Of a DNA stretch of 64,000 nucleotides, positions 18,376 through 26,048 are shown piece after piece. This DNA is from Flavobacterium psychrophilum DSM 3660 = ATCC 49418 (lineage in GTDB: Bacteria; Bacteroidota; Bacteroidia; Flavobacteriales; Flavobacteriaceae), in assembly GCF_002217405.1 (NCBI RefSeq), contig NZ_MUHE01000030.1:1-64000 (forward strand), given 5' to 3'. Below the pieces are notes generated by a model. It ran no database searches. It was not told where the DNA came from and saw nothing but the letters and a program-made list of their open reading frames with translations. The translations under genes and the position numbers were made by a program. How positions within the stretch are numbered: position 1 is the stretch's first letter; the number at the start of each line of letters is the position of its first letter.

Positions 18376-19126
18376 GCTAGTTAAAGCGAAAATTTTCGCA
18401 AGAGAGATTTTTTTAAACTAAATTTATAAATGAAAAAAATTATTTTAATATTTACTTTTTTAATTTTTAGTTGTTCAACAACTAAATTAAGTAAAACTGA
18501 ATCCGAAAATCTTATAGTAGAATTTACAGAAATGCATAGAATTGACCAAATTGCTGCTGCTGGAAAACCAAATGGAGAATTCAAAAATTATCCAAATGAA
18601 AACTGGGGAAAATTTAAAGACAGTGTTTTTTCAAAACATAAAAATAGAATTGAGCTTTTATTTAGTAAATATGGATATTTAGGAATAAATGAATTGGGGA
18701 AAAGTGGAACAAATGATTTTTGGCTTTTTGTTCAACATAGTGACAAGTTTCCTGAGTTCCAAAAAAGAGTATTGAAATCAATGAATAAAGCGGTTAAAAA
18801 AGGAAATGCAAATCCAAATAATTACGCATATTTAATGGATCGAGTAAATGCAAATAATGGCGAAAAACAAATGTTTGGAACTCAAGTTGATTATAGAATG
18901 AACGGACAAGCAAAACCTAAAAATGGGTTGATTGATAGTTTAAACGTTGACAAAAGAAGAAAAGAATATGATTTAGATTCACTAAAAAAATATTTAAACA
19001 CAATGACTGAAATGCACTTTGAAATGAACAAAGATTATTTTGACAAAAAAGGCATAACGAAACCGAATTTATACAAATAAATTAAAATTTTAGCACAAAA
19101 TAACCAGCACACAACAGCGGTAGCTG
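18370..19126 (+). mobile_element. Candidate integron-like cassette carrying a lipoprotein gene
   Basis: Cutting at G^TT on both sides (18369/18370 and 19126/19127) gives a 757-bp segment. Joined into a circle, its ends create TAACCAGCACACAACAGC, a GGTA loop and the complement of TAACTAGCACACAACAGC: an 18-bp stem with one mismatch. That symmetry is absent from the linear sequence and is hard to explain except by site-specific excision or insertion at these points. Confidence 0.65.
18430..19080 (+). CDS. Lipoprotein with a DUF6624-like domain
   Basis: Predicted exported lipoprotein: MKKIILIFTFLIFSC is a short signal with Cys15, followed by STTKLSK. The mature part matches the layout of DUF6624 proteins: SKYGYLGINELGKSGTNDFW, LFVQHSDKFPEFQ, AYLMDRVNANNGEKQMFGTQ and a C-terminal RRKEYDLDSLKKYL. 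Molecular function of that domain is not known to me. The gene sits alone between two attC-like sites, which is why it is read as the cargo of its own cassette. Base composition is even more AT-rich than neighbours. Confidence 0.75.
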   Translation: MKKIILIFTFLIFSCSTTKLSKTESENLIVEFTEMHRIDQIAAAGKPNGEFKNYPNENWGKFKDSVFSKHKNRIELLFSKYGYLGINELGKSGTNDFWLFVQHSDKFPEFQKRVLKSMNKAVKKGNANPNNYAYLMDRVNANNGEKQMFGTQVDYRMNGQAKPKNGLIDSLNVDKRRKEYDLDSLKKYLNTMTEMHFEMNKDYFDKKGITKPNLYK

Positions 19127-19136
19127 TTGCACAACC
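19101..19136 (+). repeat. Short hairpin half-site closing the lipoprotein cassette
   Basis: CAGCACACAACAGC-GGTA-GCTGTTG folds on itself through AACAGC/GCTGTT. Its left part, ACACAAC (19109-19115), is the exact complement of GTTGTGT at 18369-18375, the box at the other end of the cassette. Confidence 0.6.
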
Positions 19137-19177
19137 CTAAATTTTTGAAAAACATTTACAAAAACCATAAAAAACAG

Positions 19178-19203
19178 CCTCGTTTAATCCGTTTTAAGCG
19201 AGG
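19178..19203. terminator. Bidirectional terminator between the cassette island and mlaF
   Basis: CCTCGTTTAA (19178-19187) pairs with TTAAGCGAGG (19194-19203) with one mismatch, flanked by A-rich sequence on the left and TTTGTTTTT on the right. It can serve the convergent mlaF and the lipoprotein gene. Confidence 0.65.
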
Positions 19204-19253
19204 TTTGTTTTTGGGTTAAGTTTAAAGTTGTAAAATTTTGATGCCTTAAAAAG

Positions 19254-20021
19254 CTAAATTCCTTCCTTCAGCACTGCTTCTCTTACTTTTTTAAACAATT
19301 CTGACGAATATACAAAATCAGTTACTGCTTCGTTATCGGTTCTAAAAATTTCTTCTTTGGTTCCTTGCCAAGCTTTTAAACCGTTTTTTAGAAACAAAAT
19401 ATTTTGCCCAATTTCCATTACCGAGTTCATATCGTGTGTGTTTATTACGGTTGTAATATTGTATTCTTCGGTAATTTCACCAATCAAATTATCAATCAAA
19501 ATGGCAGTATTGGGGTCTAAACCAGAGTTGGGTTCGTCGCAAAATAAATATTTAGGATTGTTTACAATGGCACGAGCAATGGCAACACGTTTTTGCATGC
19601 CACCCGAAATTTCAGAAGGTAGTTTTTTGTGTGCATCAATAAGATTAACTCTTTTTAATACAAAATCTACACGATCCTGAATTTCTGATTTAGAGTTTTG
19701 TGTAAACATTTTTAGCGGAAAACCCACGTTTTCTTCGACCGTCATCGAATCGAATAAAGCACTTCCTTGAAAAACCATACCAATTTCGGTACGTAGTTCT
19801 CGTTTTTCATCGGCAGATAATTCGGAATATATTCTACCATCAAAAGAGATTGTTCCCACTTCTGGCAAATGAATTCCCAACAAGCTTTTTAGTAAAACTG
19901 TTTTTCCAGAACCACTTTGTCCTATAATTAAATTGGTTTTTCCTGTTTCAAAAACAGTCGAAATTCCTTTTAATACCTTGCTGTTTCCAAACGATTTCTC
20001 GATATTTTTTACTGTTATCAT
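19254..20021 (-). CDS. mlaF: ABC transporter ATP-binding protein, Mla/Ttg2-type
   Basis: ATPase partner of an MlaE-type permease for phospholipid transport between membranes. Walker A GQSGSGKTVLLKS, the signature ISGGMQKRVAIARA and Walker B YLFCDEPNSGLDP are all present. The start is placed at 20021 (MITVKNIEKSFG) because the 20 codons of open frame before it overlap the permease gene and are not ABC-like. This start overlaps the permease stop codon by one base (TAATG), implying translational coupling. A substrate-binding MlaD gene is not adjacent. Confidence 0.88.
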   Translation of the reverse strand: MITVKNIEKSFGNSKVLKGISTVFETGKTNLIIGQSGSGKTVLLKSLLGIHLPEVGTISFDGRIYSELSADEKRELRTEIGMVFQGSALFDSMTVEENVGFPLKMFTQNSKSEIQDRVDFVLKRVNLIDAHKKLPSEISGGMQKRVAIARAIVNNPKYLFCDEPNSGLDPNTAILIDNLIGEITEEYNITTVINTHDMNSVMEIGQNILFLKNGLKAWQGTKEEIFRTDNEAVTDFVYSSELFKKVREAVLKEGI

Positions 20022-20767
20022 TAGGTTAAAAGTAGTTGGGTTAAAATATAGTTCATTAAAATAATCATAACTGATGTCCAAACAAAAGACACGGTACTTG
20101 CTTTTCCTACTTCGAGTGCGCCACCTTTCATATAATAACCATGAAACGATGGTATGGTAGCTAGAATTAAAGCAAATATTAATGTTTTTATAAAGGCATA
20201 AGTAATATGAAAAGGGATAAATTCTTTTTGTAAACCATTTAAGAAATCAGCATGTGTGCCAAAACCACCGTAAACACTAGCAATATATCCGCCCAAAATT
20301 CCTAAAAACATTGCTATTCCTATTAGAAACGGGTATAATAACAAGGCAATTAGTTTTGGGAAAACAAGATAATTTAATGAGTTTACCCCCATTACTTCTA
20401 GTGCGTCTATTTGTTCGGTAACACGCATGGTTCCTATGCTCGAGGTAATAAATGAACCCATTTTTCCTGCCATGATAATAGAGATAAACGTAGGTGCAAA
20501 TTCTAAAATAATAGATTGTCTGGTCGCAAAACCAATAAGATATTTAGGGATTAGTGGGTTGGTCAAATTTAGAGCGGTTTGTATCGCTACAACACCACCT
20601 ACGAAAAAGGAAATGAAGGCTACAATACCTAAAGAGCCAATAATTAAATCATCTATTTCCTTGAAGATGAGTGTTCTCATTACCGACCATTTGGTTGGTT
20701 TTTTGAAAATTTCTACGATCATTAGGAAATATCTTCCAATTTGTGATAAATAACGAAGTAACATCAT
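20021..20767 (-). CDS. mlaE: MlaE-family ABC transporter permease
   Basis: Integral inner-membrane permease of the MlaE family, about 248 residues with five or so hydrophobic segments. Family features are the early GxVGxxxG-like region FFVGGVVAIQTALNL, the central PTFISIIMAGKMGSFITSSIGTMRVTEQIDALEVMGVNS with the conserved E-Q-IDAL stretch, and the C-terminal GKASTVSFVWTSVMIILMNYILT. It is first in a two-gene minus-strand operon with mlaF. Confidence 0.9.
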   Translation of the reverse strand: MMLLRYLSQIGRYFLMIVEIFKKPTKWSVMRTLIFKEIDDLIIGSLGIVAFISFFVGGVVAIQTALNLTNPLIPKYLIGFATRQSIILEFAPTFISIIMAGKMGSFITSSIGTMRVTEQIDALEVMGVNSLNYLVFPKLIALLLYPFLIGIAMFLGILGGYIASVYGGFGTHADFLNGLQKEFIPFHITYAFIKTLIFALILATIPSFHGYYMKGGALEVGKASTVSFVWTSVMIILMNYILTQLLLT

Positions 20768-21074
20768 GGTTTTATTCTTACTATTTGATTGGATATTTTT
20801 TTATATGTTTTCATTGTGCTATTCTTTAAGTTTTGTAACTAAAGTAGTCCCTAAAGGAAAATTATCATTGCTAATTTACAACTCATTTGTCTTTTTTAAC
20901 ATAGTTCTTCCAACTTCAAAACAATTTTTTTGGTTAAAAAGGAGACAAACCTACAATATCATTTGCAGTTAATATTCTAGGAAAGATGGCAAAAGAAGCT
21001 GTTGTTTTTCGAGCAGCATTACAATCAGTTGTGTGATTTTTTTTGTTTATATATTACAAATATAATCAATGATT
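20768..21074. other. Intergenic region upstream of mlaE
   Basis: 307 nt with low-complexity T-rich tracts. A 68-codon plus-strand frame beginning at 20766 is rich in Phe and Leu without motifs and is not called. No hairpin, RNA gene or repeat was recognised. Confidence 0.5.
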
Positions 21075-21923
21075 TTATAAAATTTTAGATTTCATTTTCT
21101 GCCAACGATATTTTCTGATATATTTAGCTTGTTCTTGGGAAACTAGCAACGGTTTTTTGGCCAATTTTGCTTTCCAAAAACCTTTTATATAATCTAGAAA
21201 AAGAAGCGGTTTCTTTTTCATCATGGCTAGTTTTGCCGAAGCAATAGCGGTAATAAAAAAACCGTATCCTAAGCTATAAAAAGCTTCGCCTTGTTTGTAT
21301 CGGGCAGTTTTGTTATAGTTTGCCCCTGTTGGTTTAAGATGTTTTACTTGTAATGATTGGTCGGTTACCACTTTCCAATGGTAAAATTTGCACAATAATT
21401 CATCGACCGTGTCCCAGCCCATTGCTGGTTTTAGCCCGCCAATTTGTTTGAAAGTTGCTTTTCGATACGCTTTAAAAGCACCACGAATATGATCTTTATC
21501 GGTTAGGTTTTCTAAAATCCAAGCCTTGTTTTTTTCTACATAAGCAAATCCGCCAACCATTCCTATGGTACTATCAGATTTGAAATGATTGATTATAGTT
21601 TCGAAATAATTTGTGGGAAATATCAAATCGGCATCGGCTTTTACAATAAAATCATAGTCATCATTTACGGTTTCTAATCCTTTGTTAAAGGCTTGTATGA
21701 CTTTACTTCCGGGTAAATGTATGGCTTGAGAAGTTGTGTTTACTAAAGTAATTATTGGATTGTTTTCGGCGAAAGCCAAGGCGATATTCTCCGTTTTATC
21801 GGTCGAATTGTCATTGACAATCACAATTTTTGAAGGCAAAATAGTTTGCTCGATAATTGACTGTAAAGTCAAACCAAGAAACGATTCTTCGTTATGTGCG
21901 GGAATTATAATGTAATATTTCAT
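21075..21923 (-). CDS. Family 2 glycosyltransferase
   Basis: Inverting GT-A fold transferase using a nucleotide-sugar donor; acceptor unknown. N-terminal YYIIIPAHNEESFLG with VNDNSTDKT and the metal-binding DAD motif in FIVKADADLIFP (near residue 98) are typical. GWDTVDELL later resembles the catalytic-base region. No transmembrane anchor is apparent, only an amphipathic C-terminus rich in Lys. It is divergent from the second glycosyltransferase, with 53 nt between them. Confidence 0.87.
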   Translation of the reverse strand: MKYYIIIPAHNEESFLGLTLQSIIEQTILPSKIVIVNDNSTDKTENIALAFAENNPIITLVNTTSQAIHLPGSKVIQAFNKGLETVNDDYDFIVKADADLIFPTNYFETIINHFKSDSTIGMVGGFAYVEKNKAWILENLTDKDHIRGAFKAYRKATFKQIGGLKPAMGWDTVDELLCKFYHWKVVTDQSLQVKHLKPTGANYNKTARYKQGEAFYSLGYGFFITAIASAKLAMMKKKPLLFLDYIKGFWKAKLAKKPLLVSQEQAKYIRKYRWQKMKSKIL

Positions 21924-21952
21924 TTTATACTAAACTCGAATGCAAATATCCT

Positions 21953-21960
21953 TATTTTTG
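21953..21960 (+). promoter_or_regulatory. Probable -7 promoter box of the plus-strand glycosyltransferase
   Basis: TATTTTTG is a full TAnnTTTG match 16 nt before the TTG start at 21977, implying a leader of only about ten nucleotides. Confidence 0.45.
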
Positions 21961-21976
21961 TAGGATAATAAAAATA

Positions 21977-22861
21977 TTGGCTTTGAATAAAAAAATTTTT
22001 GTCATCATTGTGACGTATAATGGCTCGAAATGGATAGAAAAATGTATCAATTCTTTGTTGCGTTCAATTTATCCTATCAATATTCTGGTTGTCGATAATT
22101 GTTCTACTGATGATTCGGTCGAACTTTTAAAGCAATTTTCAGAAATTCATCTTATTCAATCTAAAGAAAATTTAGGATTTGGGAGGGCCAATAATATTGG
22201 GATCGATTATGCTTTAAAGAATAAGGCAGATTATGTTTTCTTACTTAATCAGGATACTTGGGTTTTCGATGATACCATTTCTAATTTAGTGGTTATGGCA
22301 CAAAATAATCCTTCGTTTGGCATTGTAAGTCCGATGCATTTTTCGGGCGATGAAAAAACGCTCGACAAAGGTTTTGTAACCTATTATAACAGATATATTG
22401 AAGAAAATGCAGGCAAAAACATTGCGATTGTTCCTTTTGTAAATGCTGCGGCTTGGCTGGTTTCTAGCGCTTGTTTGCAAAAAGTGGGTGGTTTCGAATC
22501 ACTTTTCGGACATTATGGTGAAGATAGAAATTACTGTGACCGTGTTTTGTACCATCAATTTCAGATTGTAATTGCCAAAAACGCCAAAATTTGCCACGAC
22601 CGAAAAATTTCACGTAGTTTCAAAAAAGATTTAATTCAGTCGAAATACAAAATGTTATCGCAAGTTTTAGATATAAATAACACTTTGTTTGCCAGTTATG
22701 CGAACGCATTACAATCGGTTTTCGGATTACCAAAATATTTCAAACAAAGTTATTCTTTTACTTTTATAACACAGCTATTTTATAATTTGGTTGTTTATTA
22801 TTTACAACTTATTTTTAGAATGAAAGTTATTAAAATGACGAGAAAAAAAACAATGATTTAA
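21977..22861 (+). CDS. Family 2 glycosyltransferase with a TTG start
   Basis: Rhamnosyltransferase-like GT2: FVIIVTYNGSKWIEKC, LVVDNCSTDDSVELL, the AN.G..YAL region NNIGIDYALKNKADYVFLLNQDTW (donor/metal site NQDTW), and the catalytic HYGEDRNYCDRV segment near residues 180-190. No ATG lies in frame before the conserved N-terminus, so translation must start at TTG (21977 or 21983). A hydrophobic segment near the end (LFYNLVVYYLQLIF) may touch the membrane. It is followed after 72 nt by a flippase gene, suggesting a surface-polysaccharide context. Confidence 0.85.
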   Translation: MALNKKIFVIIVTYNGSKWIEKCINSLLRSIYPINILVVDNCSTDDSVELLKQFSEIHLIQSKENLGFGRANNIGIDYALKNKADYVFLLNQDTWVFDDTISNLVVMAQNNPSFGIVSPMHFSGDEKTLDKGFVTYYNRYIEENAGKNIAIVPFVNAAAWLVSSACLQKVGGFESLFGHYGEDRNYCDRVLYHQFQIVIAKNAKICHDRKISRSFKKDLIQSKYKMLSQVLDINNTLFASYANALQSVFGLPKYFKQSYSFTFITQLFYNLVVYYLQLIFRMKVIKMTRKKTMI

Positions 22862-22933
22862 TGCCAATTACGAATTAAAAACCACTTATAAAGCCAGTGT
22901 TGTACTTAAAATGCTGTTACTTATCCTTTACTT

Positions 22934-24397
22934 ATGTTAAATAAAATTTCTCAAAAACAAGCATTTTTCTTTACTATCATTAATTATATTGGGATTGTAA
23001 TTGGCGTAGTTTCTACACTTTTTATTTATCCAAATAACAAAGAATTACTCGGAATTTTCAGATATATCGATGCGATTTCGTATGTTTTATTTCCAATAAT
23101 GCTCATAGGAGCATCGCAAGCATTGGTAAATTTTACCCCAAAATTAGACGAATTACACAAAAAAAAACTATTTAATTATAGTGTTTTTTCTATACTAATG
23201 ATAAGTGTTTTTATCCTTGCAACACTCTTTATAGTTTCTTTTATTCCTGCTTTTACTGACATGAAATATGTTTATATAGCGTTTCCTATTGCGCTATGTT
23301 TGGCATTTATCGAATTGTTTAAAAAACAAGCAACCATTATTCAGAAAATTGCAGTGCCTACATTTTTAGATAATATTATTCCTAAAATTTCGCTACCCAT
23401 TATTTTTTTATTACTAATCTATCATCGCATAACATTTAATCAATCGGTCCTTTTTTATGTTTTTTCTTACGGGTTAATTTTTATGTTACTTACTATTTAT
23501 TTGTGTAAATACTTTAAACCCAAATTCAATTTAAACTTCAGCTCACTTTTTAACGAAGTGTCCAAACGAGATTATTATCATTTTTCGATGTATGCTTTTG
23601 CTGGAAGTTTAGGCTCTGTTTTTGCGTTTAGGATAGATGCTTTAATGATTCCTAAATTTATCTCGATGCAAGCCAACGGTACATTTAGCATAGGGGTAAC
23701 ATTAGCATCAGCATTAGCTATACCAGCAACAGGAGTTTTTGCATTGTATGCGCCTATTGTTTCTAATTATTTAAAAACCAATAATTTATCAGAATTAGAT
23801 TTAAAATACAAAGAAATCTCGAAGTTGCTTTTTTTTATAGGCGCACTTTTATACAGTTGTATTTTTCTAGGAATCGAAAATTTATTTATGCTTTTGCCAA
23901 CTCATGACCAACTCATCACGTCAATTCCTATTATTCTCATTTTGGGATTTAATGTTTTGGTAAATATGGGAACAGGTTTTAATGGCGAAATAATTACATA
24001 TTCTAAATATTACAAATTTAATTTAATTGCCATTGCTATACTTATTGTACTCAACGTGGGGTTAAATTTGCTGTTTATAGTTCACTTCAAATTTGGCATT
24101 CAAGCCGTAGCTGTAGCCTCATTATTATCGATGGTAGTTTTCAACTTCGCAAAATTATTGTTTATATACAAAAAATTTCAACTTTTGCCATTCGATTATA
24201 ATTATCTCAAGTTGGTTTTAATTCTAGTAATGACATTAGGATTTGTCTATTTTTTGCCAAAATGTACCAATCAAATCTGCACTTTAGTATATAAAATTTT
24301 ACTAAGTTTGTTTCTGAATATTTTTATTGTTTACAAACTAAAGCTAGTTTATCAAGTAACAATTTCTATAAATAAAATTAGAAATTATACACGATAA
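22934..24397 (+). CDS. Polysaccharide flippase-like membrane protein
   Basis: Polytopic inner-membrane protein of the MOP (Wzx/MATE-like) superfamily, likely flipping a lipid-linked glycan. The 487 residues contain about 12-14 hydrophobic segments; early QKQAFFFTIINYIGIVIGVVST and YAFAGSLGSVFAFRIDALMI match oligosaccharide flippases. It follows the glycosyltransferase on the same strand. Its 3' end overlaps the convergent KAS III-like gene by 13 nt. Confidence 0.82.
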   Translation: MLNKISQKQAFFFTIINYIGIVIGVVSTLFIYPNNKELLGIFRYIDAISYVLFPIMLIGASQALVNFTPKLDELHKKKLFNYSVFSILMISVFILATLFIVSFIPAFTDMKYVYIAFPIALCLAFIELFKKQATIIQKIAVPTFLDNIIPKISLPIIFLLLIYHRITFNQSVLFYVFSYGLIFMLLTIYLCKYFKPKFNLNFSSLFNEVSKRDYYHFSMYAFAGSLGSVFAFRIDALMIPKFISMQANGTFSIGVTLASALAIPATGVFALYAPIVSNYLKTNNLSELDLKYKEISKLLFFIGALLYSCIFLGIENLFMLLPTHDQLITSIPIILILGFNVLVNMGTGFNGEIITYSKYYKFNLIAIAILIVLNVGLNLLFIVHFKFGIQAVAVASLLSMVVFNFAKLLFIYKKFQLLPFDYNYLKLVLILVMTLGFVYFLPKCTNQICTLVYKILLSLFLNIFIVYKLKLVYQVTISINKIRNYTR

Positions 24398-25443
24398 ACA
24401 ATTGCATTAATATTCATTCCTGCGCCAACAGATGCAAAAATAATTACATCACCTTTGTTAATTTCTTGGTTTTCTATTTTTCCGTTAATAAGTAAATCGT
24501 ATAAAGTAGGCACTGTTGCTACACTCGAATTTCCTAGTTTGTGAATACTCATGGGCATAATGCCTACTGGAGTTTCTTGATTGTAAAGTTTAAAAAAGCG
24601 GTCAATAATGGCTTCGTCCATTTTTTCATTTGCTTGATGAATTAAGACCTTTTTTACTTCCGCAATTGGAATGCCGCTTTCATCAAGACAGTCTTTCATT
24701 GCTTTTGGTACTTCAGTTAGTGCAAATTCGTATATTTTCCGACCTTGCATTTTAATGTAGCGAACATCTTGATCCAGATTTTTATTGAAGGAATTGCCAA
24801 AAAACAAATAATCAGCTTCATCTGTAGCAAAAGTTGCCGAAGCATGTGCCAAAATTCCGCCATTTTCATTGGTAGCTTCAATAATAGTAGCACCTGCACC
24901 GTCCGAATAAATCATGCTGTCTCTGTCGTGAATGTCAACCACTCTCGATAAAGTTTCGGCACCAATAACCAAACATTTTTTTGCCATTCCAGCTTTTATA
25001 AAAGCTTGTGCCTGAATCACACCTTCTACCCAACCCGGACAACCAAACAAAAGGTCATAGGCAACACATTTTGGGTTTTTTATTCTTAATTTTTGTTTTA
25101 CTCTAGCGGCAAGACTTGGTACAGCATCGCCTTGTACGGCGTTTTGTTTTACATTGCCAAAATTGTGTGCAAAAATGATATAATCTAAAGTTTCTGGGTT
25201 AATATTTGCAGCCTCAATGGCTTTTTGAGCCGCAAAATGAGCGATGTCTGAAGTTACGAGATTTTCATCTACATAGCGTCGTTCTTCGATACCTGTTATT
25301 TGTTTAAATTTATGGGCAATAATTTCGTTTGACGCATTAAAAATACTTCCGTCTTCATTCAAAAACTGATGTTTAGCAAAATCTGAATTGGTTACAATTT
25401 GATTCGGAATGTAACTTCCTGAACCCGTTATTTTGATGTTCAT
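24385..25443 (-). CDS. Beta-ketoacyl-ACP synthase III-like protein
   Basis: Thiolase-fold condensing enzyme related to FabH. The catalytic triad is complete: Cys in LLFGCPGWVEG, His in VLIHQANEKMD and Asn in KLGNSSVATVPTL. At 352 residues it has an insertion relative to standard FabH (about 330), and its N-terminus (MNIKITGSGSYIPNQIVTNSDF) matches a Bacteroidota subgroup often present beside the true FabH. Substrate is uncertain: it may serve flexirubin or other specialised fatty acid or polyene pathways, but no such cluster is seen here. It is convergent with the flippase. Confidence 0.82.
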   Translation of the reverse strand: MNIKITGSGSYIPNQIVTNSDFAKHQFLNEDGSIFNASNEIIAHKFKQITGIEERRYVDENLVTSDIAHFAAQKAIEAANINPETLDYIIFAHNFGNVKQNAVQGDAVPSLAARVKQKLRIKNPKCVAYDLLFGCPGWVEGVIQAQAFIKAGMAKKCLVIGAETLSRVVDIHDRDSMIYSDGAGATIIEATNENGGILAHASATFATDEADYLFFGNSFNKNLDQDVRYIKMQGRKIYEFALTEVPKAMKDCLDESGIPIAEVKKVLIHQANEKMDEAIIDRFFKLYNQETPVGIMPMSIHKLGNSSVATVPTLYDLLINGKIENQEINKGDVIIFASVGAGMNINAIVYRV

Positions 25444-25572
25444 AGGTCTAAAAAAATGTAGTTTATGCTAAATTAGATATAATAAATTTAATGAAAGCAT
25501 AAAATTTGTTATGCGTGTATCTAATTATGAAATAATTAGTTTACATTAATTTTAATTATTAATAATGTAAAA

Positions 25573-25950
25573 TTAATGCTCTTGATTTGTGATTTTTATT
25601 TGCATTATAGTAGCAATGCTCAACGCTTGTGTTTTTATTTGTTCTGCTTTTTGTCCTGTAAAATTCTCATCGACAGAGGTATTAAAATGGTTTAGCCAAA
25701 TTTTAAACAACGCTGGGGTTAGAGGTTCTTTTTTGTTAATATCTAAATGAATTTGAGTGAGATTATTTGCATAACCACCAGTTCCTAAAATGGCTTGCGA
25801 CCAAAATGTGACTAGGATTTGCAAATGTTCTTCTAGTTTTATTTTTACAACATCGGTAAAAAAATAGCTTATAGATTCATCTGAAAGTAGTTTTTTGTAA
25901 AATTCATCTACTAATAAATATAAATCTTCTTGGTTTTGTATATCGTTCAT
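25573..25950 (-). CDS. Group III truncated haemoglobin
   Basis: Small 2-on-2 globin of 125 residues. Group III features are the N-terminal DEFYKKLLSDESISYFFTDV, HLQILVTFWSQAILGTGGYANN and the proximal-His segment HLDINKKEPLTPALFKIWLNHF. A role in handling O2, NO or reactive species is known for some truncated globins but not shown here. It lies 98 nt downstream of gcvP on the same strand, separated by a hairpin. Confidence 0.88.
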   Translation of the reverse strand: MNDIQNQEDLYLLVDEFYKKLLSDESISYFFTDVVKIKLEEHLQILVTFWSQAILGTGGYANNLTQIHLDINKKEPLTPALFKIWLNHFNTSVDENFTGQKAEQIKTQALSIATIMQIKITNQEH

Positions 25951-25979
25951 TTTTTTTTGTCATATATGCCTTAAAGTCG

Positions 25980-26027
25980 AAAGTCGAATGCTAAAGTGTT
26001 TTATAGGACTTTAAGACATTCGACTTT
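25980..26027 (-). terminator. Hairpin downstream of gcvP
   Basis: AAAGTCGAATG (25980-25990) pairs with CATTCGACTTT (26017-26027); inner TAAAG/CTTTA extends the stem with a small asymmetry. No strong T-run on the minus strand, so termination is only probable. Confidence 0.5.
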
Positions 26028-26048
26028 ACAAACTTTATGACTAGTTCA

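Noticed and set aside
20766..20972. 68-codon plus-strand frame upstream of mlaE
   Set aside because: Antisense to the mlaE start, Phe/Leu-rich, no motif or supporting context.
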